From: an uncultured Eubacterium sp.
GTDB taxonomy: Bacteria > Bacillota > Clostridia > Lachnospirales > Lachnospiraceae
Length of the DNA: 13,712 nucleotides
Direction of reading: 5' to 3'
Assembly (NCBI GenBank): GCA_905236225.1
Contig: CAJOPM010000088.1
Location: 1 to 13,712, forward strand
In this document: piece by piece, positions 8,305 through 13,712 of the stretch
How positions within the stretch are numbered: the stretch's first letter is position 1
Layout of the letters: the number at the start of each line of letters is the position of its first letter
Position numbers and translations under genes: made by a program
Notes under the pieces: generated by a model
Databases searched by the model: none
What the model saw: only the letters and a program-made list of their open reading frames with translations
What the model was told of the DNA's origin: nothing

Positions 8305-8333
8305 ATTATAAAATTCCGGGGTATAATTGTAAA
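8305..8333 (-). promoter_or_regulatory. Sigma-A promoter of the secreted-protein gene
   Basis: On the minus strand, TTTACA (8328-8333, 5 of 6) is followed by a 17-nt spacer and a perfect TATAAT (8305-8310). Initiation near 8298 would leave a very short leader of about 16 nt carrying the GGAGG site. Sequence, spacing and distance to the start codon all agree, so this is one of the more convincing promoters in the window. Confidence 0.75.
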
Positions 8334-8341
8334 CGGCATAA

Positions 8342-8397
8342 AAAGTGTCAAAAAAAATACAAAATTCAAAGTGTCAAGAAAAAATACTTGACACTTT
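8342..8397. repeat. GTGTCAA direct and inverted repeats between divergent promoters
   Basis: Two near-identical direct copies, AAAGTGTCAA plus an A-run ending in ATAC, lie at 8342-8360 and 8368-8387. The second copy also forms an 11-bp perfect inverted repeat: AAAGTGTCAAG (8368-8378) with CTTGACACTTT (8387-8397), separated by 8 nt. The right arm contains the TTGACA -35 box of ylxM, while the left copy lies just upstream of the secreted-gene promoter. Such symmetry at a divergent promoter pair fits a regulator binding site, but part of it may simply be a consensus -35 box repeated on the two strands. Confidence 0.6.
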
Positions 8398-8416
8398 GCA
8401 ATCGTTTATGTAAACT
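8388..8416 (+). promoter_or_regulatory. Sigma-A promoter of ylxM-ffh
   Basis: A perfect TTGACA (8388-8393) is followed by a 17-nt spacer and TAAACT (8411-8416, 4 of 6). Initiation near 8423 gives a leader of about 23 nt before the ylxM ATG. The -35 box is the right half of the inverted repeat at 8368-8397, so anything bound there would block RNA polymerase. Confidence 0.65.
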
Positions 8417-8445
8417 ATCATATGTGCTTAAAGAAGGGTGATTAT

Positions 8446-8781
8446 ATGGACGAGAGATTATTATCAGTATACCTTTATGATTTTTACGGTGAATTACTTA
8501 ATGATAACCAGAGGTCTGTATATGATGATTTTATAATGAAGGATCTTTCGCTATCAGAGATTGCACAAGATCGAGGTATTAGTCGTCAGGGAGTACATGA
8601 TATGATTAGAAGGTGCCGCAAGATGCTTGAGAGCTATGAGGAAAAGCTTCATCTTGTGGATAGATTCCTTTTAATTAAGAGTCAGATTACCCAGATAAAT
8701 GAGTTGACCAGAAGCGATGCTACAGATGCAACATTAGATAAGATAAGAGAATTATCAAATCTCATTTTAGAGGAGCTTTAA
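8446..8781 (+). CDS. ylxM: YlxM, SRP-associated helix-turn-helix protein (UPF0122)
   Basis: This is a 111-aa member of the UPF0122 (YlxM/p13) family, whose gene almost always precedes ffh in Firmicutes. Related proteins have been reported to bind SRP components and modulate Ffh GTPase activity. The N-terminal half has the family pattern DERLLSVYLYDFYGELL and a sigma-70 region-4-like helix-turn-helix, LSLSEIAQDRGISRQGVHDM, at about 33-52. An acidic helical tail follows. The ATG at 8446 is chosen because GAAGGG lies at 8433-8438 and the family begins at MDERLL; an in-frame ATG at 8422 would lie at or before the predicted transcription start. It ends 1 nt before ffh, whose AGGAG site sits inside the last ylxM codons, indicating translational coupling. 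Confidence 0.92.
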   Translation: MDERLLSVYLYDFYGELLNDNQRSVYDDFIMKDLSLSEIAQDRGISRQGVHDMIRRCRKMLESYEEKLHLVDRFLLIKSQITQINELTRSDATDATLDKIRELSNLILEEL

Positions 8782-8782
8782 T

Positions 8783-10132
8783 ATGGCATTTGACAGCCTT
8801 ACAGATAAACTACAGAATGTATTTAAGAATTTAAGAAGTAAGGGACGTCTTACCGAAGCTGATGTAAAGGCAGCTCTTAGAGAAGTTAAGCTTGCGTTAC
8901 TCGAGGCAGATGTTAATTTTAAAGTAGTTAAGAGCTTTGTCAAAGATGTAGAGCAGCGAGCTATCGGTCAGGATGTTATGAATGGTCTTAATCCCGGACA
9001 GATGGTGATTAAGATTGTTAATGAAGAGATGGTCAAGCTAATGGGAGAAGAGGAAGCTGAGCTTGTATTTCGTCCCGGACAGCAGACGACTGTCATTATG
9101 ATGGTTGGACTTCAAGGTGCCGGCAAGACCACAACAGCTGCCAAGCTTGCAGGCAAATTAAAGCTTAAAGGCAAAAAGCCGCTTCTTGTTGCTTGCGATA
9201 TATATAGGCCGGCTGCTATCAAGCAACTTGCTGTAAATGGCGAGAAACAAGGTGTTGACGTATTTTCGGTTGGTGAGAATATGTCGGTGCCTGATATAGC
9301 AAAAGCGGCTATAGAGCATTCTAAGAAAAATGGCAATAATTTAGTAATATTAGATACAGCCGGTCGCCTTCATGTCGATGATGAAATGATGGACGAACTT
9401 AAGGCCATTAAGGACAGTGTTGATGTTGCACAGACACTCCTTGTCGTCGATGCGATGACAGGTCAGGATGCAGTTAATGTAGCTTCGACCTTTGATAAAG
9501 AAATAGGTATAGATGGAGTTATACTTACCAAACTTGATGGTGATACCAGAGGCGGTGCAGCACTGTCGATAAGAGCTGTAACCGGCAAACCCATTTTATT
9601 TGCAGGAATGGGAGAAAAGCTTTCTGATTTAGAACAGTTCTATCCCCAGAGGATGGCTTCAAGAATCCTTGGCATGGGTGATGTTCTTTCGCTTATAGAA
9701 AAAGCGCAAGATAGCATTGATGAAGATAAAGCCAGAGATATGGAAAAGCGCATTAAGAAAGCCCAGTTTGATTTTAATGATTATTTAGAGTCTATGAATC
9801 AAATGAAGAAGATGGGTGGATTATCAAGCGTATTATCCATGATGCCGGGAATGAATTCTTCTCAGCTTGGAGATATTGAGGCAGCTATGGATGAGAAGAA
9901 GATGGCCAGAATCGAAGGAATAATATATTCGATGACTCCTAAGGAGCGCACGGATCCTTCATTGCTTAATCCAAGCAGAAAGATTCGAATCGCTAAAGGA
10001 GCCGGTGTTGATATAAGCGAGGTCAACAGACTGGTAAAACAGTTTGAGCAGGCCAGAAAACTTATGAAACAGTTTGGCGGTGGCCGAGGTAAAAGAGGCA
10101 GAAGGGGATTATTACCTAATTTTCCCTTTTGA
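8783..10132 (+). CDS. ffh: Signal recognition particle protein Ffh (SRP54)
   Basis: Ffh binds 4.5S/scRNA and hydrophobic signal sequences on nascent chains and docks with FtsY to deliver them to the Sec translocon. The 449-aa product has the full layout. The helical N domain is at about 1-90 and contains ALLEADVNFKVV. The G domain (about 100-295) has GLQGAGKT at 109-116, DTAGR at 191-195 and TKLDGD at 249-254. The methionine-rich M domain (about 300-435) has MNQMKKMGG, MMPGM and the RNA-binding stretch NPSRKIRIAKGAG at 396-408. The C-terminus is a basic glycine/arginine run, GGGRGKRGRR, of a kind common in clostridial Ffh. The start follows ylxM by 1 nt. rpsP lies 47 nt downstream with no strong terminator between. 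Confidence 0.97.
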   Translation: MAFDSLTDKLQNVFKNLRSKGRLTEADVKAALREVKLALLEADVNFKVVKSFVKDVEQRAIGQDVMNGLNPGQMVIKIVNEEMVKLMGEEEAELVFRPGQQTTVIMMVGLQGAGKTTTAAKLAGKLKLKGKKPLLVACDIYRPAAIKQLAVNGEKQGVDVFSVGENMSVPDIAKAAIEHSKKNGNNLVILDTAGRLHVDDEMMDELKAIKDSVDVAQTLLVVDAMTGQDAVNVASTFDKEIGIDGVILTKLDGDTRGGAALSIRAVTGKPILFAGMGEKLSDLEQFYPQRMASRILGMGDVLSLIEKAQDSIDEDKARDMEKRIKKAQFDFNDYLESMNQMKKMGGLSSVLSMMPGMNSSQLGDIEAAMDEKKMARIEGIIYSMTPKERTDPSLLNPSRKIRIAKGAGVDISEVNRLVKQFEQARKLMKQFGGGRGKRGRRGLLPNFPF

Positions 10133-10179
10133 TAGATAGTTTTAGGATATTATCCTTATTTTGAAAGGTGGTGAAATAA

Positions 10180-10425
10180 GTGGCAGTTAAAATCAGATTA
10201 AGAAGAATGGGACAAAAGAAAGCTCCTTTTTATAGAATCATAGTAGCTGATTCAAGATCTCCCAGAGATGGAAGATTTATAGAAGAGATAGGAACATACG
10301 ATCCTACACAGGAGCCTACAGCATTCAGCGTTAATGAAGAATTAGCAAAGAAATGGCTTGATAATGGCGCACAGCCGACACAGGCAGTAGACAAAATCTT
10401 CAAGAAAGCAGGTATTTCAAAGTAA
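10180..10425 (+). CDS. rpsP: 30S ribosomal protein S16
   Basis: S16 is an early-binding small-subunit protein needed for 16S rRNA folding. The 81-aa product matches the family from its first residues: MAVKIRLRRMGQKKAPFYRI, then VADSRSPRDGRFIEEIGTYDP (22-42) and the C-terminal WLDNGAQPT motif (59-67). The start is GTG at 10180, preceded by AAAGGTGGTGA (10164-10174). It belongs to the usual ffh-rpsP-khpA order. Confidence 0.97.
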   Translation: MAVKIRLRRMGQKKAPFYRIIVADSRSPRDGRFIEEIGTYDPTQEPTAFSVNEELAKKWLDNGAQPTQAVDKIFKKAGISK

Positions 10426-10472
10426 TTATCTGCAATCAGTCAGATATTACCAAGCAAAAGTGAGGCAATTCT

Positions 10473-10700
10473 ATGAAAGAATTAGTAGAAGTAATAGCAA
10501 AAGCGCTTGTAGATAATCCGGATGAAGTAGCTGTTACTGAAAGAGAAGATGAAAAAGCTGTTATTCTTGAGCTTCGTGTGGCTCAGTCCGATATGGGCAA
10601 GGTTATAGGAAAGCAGGGAAGAATTGCGAAGGCTATTCGTAGCGTCGTGAAAGCGGCCGCTTCAAAAGGAGATAAAAAAGTTATAGTAGACATTATGTAA
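10473..10700 (+). CDS. khpA: KH-domain RNA-binding protein KhpA (YlqC)
   Basis: This 75-aa single-KH-domain protein is encoded, as usual, between rpsP and rimM. In other Firmicutes KhpA partners with KhpB/Jag to bind RNA and influence cell elongation and division. The KH core is seen in MGKVIGKQGRIAKAIR (41-56), where GKQG is the GxxG loop, and the protein ends in a short beta strand KKVIVDIM. The ATG at 10473 follows GTGAGG (10460-10465) by 7 nt. The 47-nt gap after rpsP has no terminator, so the two are cotranscribed; a promoter-like and hairpin-bearing gap separates it from rimM. Confidence 0.92.
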   Translation: MKELVEVIAKALVDNPDEVAVTEREDEKAVILELRVAQSDMGKVIGKQGRIAKAIRSVVKAAASKGDKKVIVDIM

Positions 10701-10748
10701 ACAATGATTCTTACAAATTTTGTTTAAAACCCGCTGCCTCCAGGTGGC

Positions 10749-10776
10749 TTGTAATAACATTTTATGATTTTAGAAT
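10749..10776 (+). promoter_or_regulatory. Candidate promoter for rimM-trmD
   Basis: TTGTAA (10749-10754, 4 of 6), a 16-nt spacer and TAGAAT (10771-10776, 5 of 6) form a moderate sigma-A promoter. A start near 10783 would place the hairpin at 10802-10848 inside the rimM leader. In an AT-rich gap this could be chance. Confidence 0.35.
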
Positions 10777-10801
10777 TTTTTGTTTGATATGAAATGTTTA
10801 T

Positions 10802-10857
10802 AAAGGAGCCGCATGCCGGTGCTATGGCACTATGGCATCAGCTCCTTTGCGCTTTTC
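10802..10857 (+). terminator. Three-tier hairpin between khpA and rimM (terminator or attenuator)
   Basis: AAAGGAGC (10802-10809) pairs with GCTCCTTT (10841-10848). Inside it ATGCC (10813-10817) pairs with GGCAT (10834-10838), and GTGC (10819-10822) with GCAC (10827-10830) closes on a TATG loop. The outer stem is followed by TGCGCTTTT, an interrupted U-tract. It can serve as the terminator of the ffh-rpsP-khpA message or, if the promoter at 10749 is real, as a regulatory fold in the rimM leader. Confidence 0.6.
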
Positions 10858-10884
10858 ACTCAATCTTAATAAGGGTATTATTAT

Positions 10885-11394
10885 ATGGAACAGATGCTTA
10901 GAGTAGGAGTAATAGCAAACACACATGGCGTAATGGGCGAGGTTAAGATTTACCCGACATGTGATGATATAAAACGATTTAGTAAATTAAAAAAAGCATA
11001 TGCCGATGTTAAGGGCAAACTTAAAGAGCTTAATCTTAAAAGCGCAAGATATCATAAGAATATGGTGATTGTAAAATTTGATGAAATACAAAGCATGGAT
11101 GAGGCTCTTTTGTATAAAGGGTGTGATTTGTATGTTGACAGAGAAAACGCAGTTAAGCTTAAAAAAGGAGAATATTTTGTCGCAGATATGATCGGAATTA
11201 AAGTTTTTACTGATGAGGGCATCTTGCTTGGGGAACTAAGTGATGTGCTTCAAACAGGTGCTAATGATGTATATATAGTAAAAAGAGACAATAATAAGGA
11301 TGCTTTAATTCCCGCTATCAAAGAATGCGTAAAAGAGATAGATATAGAAAACAAAAAGATGACTATACATCTTATGGAAGGGTTGTTGGACTAA
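10885..11394 (+). CDS. rimM: 16S rRNA processing factor RimM
   Basis: RimM binds ribosomal protein S19 and helps mature the 3' domain (head) of the 30S subunit. The 169-aa product has the two family parts. The N-terminal beta-barrel has RVGVIANTHGVMGEVKIYP (6-24). The C-terminal PRC-barrel-like domain (about 95-167) has YFVADMIGIKV (97-107), TGANDVY (125-131) and LIPAI (141-145). The ATG at 10885 follows AAGGG by 9 nt. trmD begins 3 nt after the stop, so the pair is tightly coupled. Length and motifs are normal. Confidence 0.95.
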   Translation: MEQMLRVGVIANTHGVMGEVKIYPTCDDIKRFSKLKKAYADVKGKLKELNLKSARYHKNMVIVKFDEIQSMDEALLYKGCDLYVDRENAVKLKKGEYFVADMIGIKVFTDEGILLGELSDVLQTGANDVYIVKRDNNKDALIPAIKECVKEIDIENKKMTIHLMEGLLD

Positions 11395-11397
11395 TAT

Positions 11398-12138
11398 ATG
11401 AATTTTCACGTATTGACACTATTTCCGCAAATGGTTATGGATGGTGTAAACACCAGCATTATAAAAAGAGCAAGCGATACCGGTTTTATCAGTATTGAGG
11501 CTATTGATATAAGAGATTACACCATAGATAGACATAAAAAAACGGATGATTATCCATATGGTGGCGGTGCAGGGATGGTAATGAGCGCGCAGCCCATTTA
11601 TGATGCGCATAAAGCGCTGCAAAATAAAATTGGAAAAAAGACTAAGTGTATATATTTGACTCCGCAAGGCAGAACTTTTAACCAAAATATGGCTAAAGAA
11701 TTTGCCGAGGAAGAAGATCTTATATTTTTGTGCGGACATTATGAAGGTGTTGATGAGAGAGTTCTAGAAGAAATAGTTACAGATTATGTTTCAATAGGTG
11801 ATTATGTTCTTACCGGTGGCGAGCTTGCGGCTATGGTAATGATTGATGCCATTTCCCGTATGGTTCCCGGTGTGCTTTCTAACAAAGAGTCATCTCTATT
11901 GGAAACATTTGAGGGGAATCTTTTAGAATATCCTCAGTATACAAGACCGGTAGAGTGGAGAGGGAAGAAGGTTCCTGATATTTTGCTTTCCGGACATCAC
12001 GCTAATGTCGAGAAGTGGAGACGATATCAATCGCTCGAAAGAACTTATAAGTATAGACCGGATCTTTTGGATAAAGCTTCATTAGATGAAAATGATATTA
12101 AATATTTAGAACATATAAAAAATAACAAGAAGATTTAG
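11398..12138 (+). CDS. trmD: tRNA (guanine37-N1) methyltransferase TrmD
   Basis: TrmD uses S-adenosylmethionine to make m1G37 in tRNAs reading CNN and some other codons, preventing +1 frameshifts. The 246-aa product is a SPOUT (trefoil-knot) enzyme. Visible motifs are YPYGGGAGMVM (52-62), YLTPQGR (86-92), CGHYEGVDERV (112-122) and the SAM-binding knot SIGDYVLTGGE (132-142). R154 sits in RMVPGVL, and the C-terminal tRNA-binding segment contains YTRP (181-184) and EKWRRYQS (205-212). By eye, the position equivalent to the catalytic Asp169 of the Haemophilus enzyme is Glu here (LLETF). That may be normal for this lineage. In most Firmicutes rplS follows, but here the operon ends. Confidence 0.96.
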   Translation: MNFHVLTLFPQMVMDGVNTSIIKRASDTGFISIEAIDIRDYTIDRHKKTDDYPYGGGAGMVMSAQPIYDAHKALQNKIGKKTKCIYLTPQGRTFNQNMAKEFAEEEDLIFLCGHYEGVDERVLEEIVTDYVSIGDYVLTGGELAAMVMIDAISRMVPGVLSNKESSLLETFEGNLLEYPQYTRPVEWRGKKVPDILLSGHHANVEKWRRYQSLERTYKYRPDLLDKASLDENDIKYLEHIKNNKKI

Positions 12139-12146
12139 AATTTACG

Positions 12147-12184
12147 AAAGTAGCAAAGCGGATTTTGAATGTCCACTTTACTTT
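12147..12184 (+). terminator. Weak hairpin after trmD
   Basis: AAAGCGGA (12155-12162) pairs with TCCACTTT (12172-12179) with one C-A mismatch. An outer AAAG/CTTT pairing (12147-12150 with 12181-12184) can extend it. It lies just past the trmD stop and is followed by TTAAAC rather than a proper U-tract. Its right arm overlaps the candidate -35 box of the next gene. Low-confidence terminator. Confidence 0.3.
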
Positions 12185-12205
12185 TAAACTTAAAAATAGT
12201 AGAAT
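12177..12205 (+). promoter_or_regulatory. Candidate sigma-A promoter of the SprA-related gene and nrdR
   Basis: TTTACT (12177-12182, 4 of 6), a 17-nt spacer and TAGAAT (12200-12205, 5 of 6) lie upstream of the ATG at 12245, predicting a start near 12212 and a leader of about 33 nt. I looked for a sigma-28 element here, like that at 13207-13234, and found no convincing one. Confidence 0.45.
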
Positions 12206-12244
12206 TAACCTAGGGTTATGGGTATTTATGGGGAGAGATGCCGT

Positions 12245-12721
12245 ATGAGGATAGGTTCGGTTTCTGATGCTTATTCAATGTATCAGAGTAATTTCAATAT
12301 CCATACAGAAGAGGCAGCTAAGCAAGCCGGCAAATCAGAGGCTGAAATCAGGCAACTTAAAAGAACCGGAAGCGTTGAGTGCTCTACATGTGCTAATCGT
12401 ATGTATCAGGATGGTTCAGACGAGATGGTTTCTTTTAAATCGGCTGCTCATATCGATCCGGCTGCAGCGGGCAACAAAGTAATGGCTCATGAGATGGAGC
12501 ATGTTTCTAATGCATATGATGAAGCCGAGCAGAATAATGGAACGGTTATTTCTGCATCAGTACAGATTCATACTGCTATTTGTCCGGAATGCGGGAGGAC
12601 ATATGTTTCCGGTGGGACTACCACAACCCAGATAAAATATAATGAAGATCCATATTCGCAGATCGCTAAGGCTCGCGACGGCGCATCACTAATCGGATCT
12701 AGGTTCAATGCGAGCGTATAA
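12245..12721 (+). CDS. SprA-related putative metalloprotease (HExxH)
   Basis: This 158-aa protein matches the SprA-related / putative metalloprotease CJM1_0395 family by its characteristic core. That core is ECSTCANRMYQDGSDE (45-60), VSFKSAAHI (62-70), the zincin-like helix MAHEMEHVSNA (80-90) with HEMEH at 82-86, and AICPECGRTYVSGGTTTT (111-128). C46/C49 and C113/C116 could form a zinc-ribbon-type site. There is no signal peptide or membrane segment. The function is not known; peptidase activity is suggested only by the HExxH motif. The ATG at 12245 is preferred over one at 12218 because GGGGAGAG precedes it by about 8 nt. nrdR follows 20 nt later and is probably cotranscribed. Confidence 0.82.
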   Translation: MRIGSVSDAYSMYQSNFNIHTEEAAKQAGKSEAEIRQLKRTGSVECSTCANRMYQDGSDEMVSFKSAAHIDPAAAGNKVMAHEMEHVSNAYDEAEQNNGTVISASVQIHTAICPECGRTYVSGGTTTTQIKYNEDPYSQIAKARDGASLIGSRFNASV

Positions 12722-12741
12722 AATTATATTGGAGGCAAATA

Positions 12742-13197
12742 ATGAAGTGTCCTTTTTGCGGCAGTGATGATACCAGAGTTATCGATTCAAGACCGGCAGA
12801 TGAGAATACATCCATAAGACGCAGGCGTGAATGCGATGCATGTACTAAGAGATTTACTACATATGAGAAGGTTGAGAGCATACCTCTTATTGTAATTAAG
12901 AAAGACAATACCAGAGAACAATATGACAGAGCTAAGATTGAGTCGGGAGTGCTTAGGGCTTGTTATAAAAGACCTGTTTCAATTAATCAGATTAATAAGC
13001 TAATTGATGAGGTTGAAAATGAAATCTTCACAATGGAAGAGAAGGAAATACCCAGCTCTACTATAGGCGAGATAGTTATGAAGAAACTTGAAGCACTAGA
13101 AGCTGTTGCATATGTCAGGTTTGCTTCTGTTTATAGAGAATTTAAAGATGTTAATACATTTGTAAATGAGCTAAAAAAGATTTTGGATAAAAATTAA
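12742..13197 (+). CDS. nrdR: Transcriptional repressor NrdR
   Basis: NrdR represses ribonucleotide reductase operons by binding NrdR boxes, sensing ATP/dATP through its ATP-cone. The 151-aa length is typical. The N-terminal zinc ribbon has C3, C6, C31 and C34 (MKCPFCGSDDTRVIDSR and ECDACTKRFTTYE) with the arginine run RRRR between. The ATP-cone spans about 49-139 and begins VIKKDNTREQYDRAKI. The ATG at 12742 follows GGAGG (12731-12735) by 6 nt. No ribonucleotide reductase gene or obvious NrdR box pair is seen in the window, so its targets lie elsewhere. Confidence 0.96.
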   Translation: MKCPFCGSDDTRVIDSRPADENTSIRRRRECDACTKRFTTYEKVESIPLIVIKKDNTREQYDRAKIESGVLRACYKRPVSINQINKLIDEVENEIFTMEEKEIPSSTIGEIVMKKLEALEAVAYVRFASVYREFKDVNTFVNELKKILDKN

Positions 13198-13206
13198 GCA
13201 ATCATC

Positions 13207-13234
13207 TAAAGATTTTTATATAATAATCCGATAT
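13207..13234 (+). promoter_or_regulatory. Sigma-28 (SigD/FliA-type) flagellar promoter
   Basis: TAAA (13207-13210) is followed by a 16-nt AT-rich spacer and TCCGATAT (13227-13234), which matches the known TAAA-N14-16-GCCGATAT consensus with a single difference. It begins 9 nt past the nrdR stop and lies 37 nt upstream of the next ATG, where a promoter is expected. The match points to expression with late flagellar and motility genes. Confidence 0.8.
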
Positions 13235-13271
13235 ATTTTGTGATAACAACACAGAAAGGTGGTGAACGTAG

Positions 13272-13661
13272 ATGAATATTTCCGGAATTCGTGGTTATGA
13301 AGGACTTTATACACAGACTCAACCGGCCACGTCGCCTAAGGTAGAAGAAAATCTTAAACCGCAGGAGCAACCGGTCACAACATCTGCGGGAAGACCGCTT
13401 GAGGATTTTTCTTCCGAGCCACAGAACCGTAGTACATCGGATGGTGTCAAGGAGTTTATAGATTCATACGATCCTAAGGCTGAGTATTCGCTAAAAGGTG
13501 CTGACAGTGATATTAATTCACTTGATGAACAGAATTATGTTGCGGACAGTAGAAAATCTCAGATTTATCAACAATATCGTATGTTTATGGGCTCTGTACA
13601 GGGCAATGCTAATATACAACAGGTAAATCAGCAAAGAGAAATGATGAATTTTAGTATTTAA
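13272..13661 (+). CDS. Unrecognised protein under flagellar promoter control
   Basis: This encodes a 129-aa protein I cannot assign to a family. It starts MNISGIRGYEGLY, then has a Pro/Gln/Glu/Ser/Thr-rich, probably disordered stretch (about 15-60). A more ordered acidic centre follows (VKEFIDSYDPKAEYSLKGAD, 59-78), and the C-terminus is a Gln/Asn-rich helical tail (SQIYQQYRMFMGSVQGN, 96-112). There is no signal peptide, membrane segment or cysteine. The ATG at 13272 follows AAAGGTGGTGA (13255-13265). The gene sits alone between a sigma-28 promoter and a strong terminator, so it is probably made with the late flagellar genes. Its short MNISGIRGY opening loosely resembles that of the SprA-related protein upstream of nrdR. 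A motility-related role is inference. Confidence 0.75.
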   Translation: MNISGIRGYEGLYTQTQPATSPKVEENLKPQEQPVTTSAGRPLEDFSSEPQNRSTSDGVKEFIDSYDPKAEYSLKGADSDINSLDEQNYVADSRKSQIYQQYRMFMGSVQGNANIQQVNQQREMMNFSI

Positions 13662-13671
13662 ACAAAATCAG

Positions 13672-13707
13672 AGTGCAAGACTTTTTTAAAGTTTTGCACT
13701 TTTTTTA
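13672..13707 (+). terminator. Rho-independent terminator at the right end
   Basis: AGTGCAAGACTTT (13672-13684) pairs with AAAGTTTTGCACT (13688-13700), 13 bp with one G-U pair and a 3-nt loop, followed by seven T. It begins 10 nt past the stop of the 129-aa gene and closes that single-gene unit. Confidence 0.93.
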
Positions 13708-13712
13708 TTATG

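Noticed and set aside
8283..8369. Upstream extension of the secreted protein by 29 residues
   Set aside because: It would run through the promoter and the ribosome binding site; the signal peptide with its Lys-rich start begins at 8282.
10144..10156. Short palindrome AGGATATTATCCT between ffh and rpsP
   Set aside because: The stem is too short and AT-rich with almost no loop and no U-tract; it is unlikely to terminate transcription.
12218..12244. Upstream ATG of the SprA-related gene
   Set aside because: It lacks a Shine-Dalgarno at suitable distance, whereas GGGGAGAG sits correctly for the ATG at 12245.
1..13712. CRISPR array, tRNA or rRNA genes, insertion sequence, prophage or restriction/defence genes
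   Set aside because: I found no regularly spaced repeats, no tRNA-like cloverleaf arms with CCA, no transposase or integrase motifs, and no defence domains on either strand.

Overview
The window looks like chromosomal core DNA from a low-to-mid GC Gram-positive anaerobe of the class Clostridia, most likely a motile member of the Lachnospiraceae. The reasons are AGGAGG-type ribosome binding sites throughout, the block ylxM-ffh-rpsP-khpA-rimM-trmD, a four-part single-chain pyruvate carboxylase, the vegetative promoter style, and a good flagellar-type (sigma-28) promoter near the right end. The genus assignment is inference from gene content; no database was searched.

Layout, left to right. (1) 1-350: rpsU (ribosomal protein S21) with its own sigma-A promoter, a leader hairpin touching the Shine-Dalgarno, and a strong terminator. 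(2) 368-3132, plus strand: deoB (phosphopentomutase) and prfC (release factor 3), 14 nt apart, prfC using a TTG start. (3) 3134-3168: a perfect 16-bp hairpin between the convergent ends of prfC and pyc. (4) 3179-7039, minus strand: pyc (pyruvate carboxylase, 1156 aa), preceded by a 96-aa orphan gene. (5) 7098-8282, minus strand: a secreted fibronectin-III-like protein whose gene is visibly more GC-rich than its neighbours and is bordered by related AGTGTCAAG motifs. (6) 8283-8445: a divergent promoter region with repeated and inverted GTGTCAA elements. (7) 8446-10700, plus strand: ylxM-ffh-rpsP-khpA. (8) 10701-10884: a gap with a candidate promoter and a multi-part hairpin, followed by rimM-trmD. 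(9) 12245-13197: a small HExxH protein of the SprA-related putative metalloprotease family, then nrdR. (10) 13207-13707: a self-contained unit made of a sigma-28-like promoter, an unrecognised 129-aa protein and a strong terminator.

Functionally, most of the window serves translation and protein targeting: S21, S16, RF3, SRP54 and its partner YlxM, the RNA chaperone KhpA, 16S maturation factor RimM, and tRNA m1G37 methyltransferase TrmD. Central metabolism is represented by nucleoside salvage (DeoB), anaplerosis (Pyc) and control of ribonucleotide reductase (NrdR). rplS (L19), which usually follows trmD, is not present here.

No complete new multi-gene system is evident. The items most worth a second look are the sigma-28-driven orphan, the SprA-related protein upstream of nrdR, the compositionally distinct secreted protein with its palindromic divergent control region, and the hairpin ahead of rimM.
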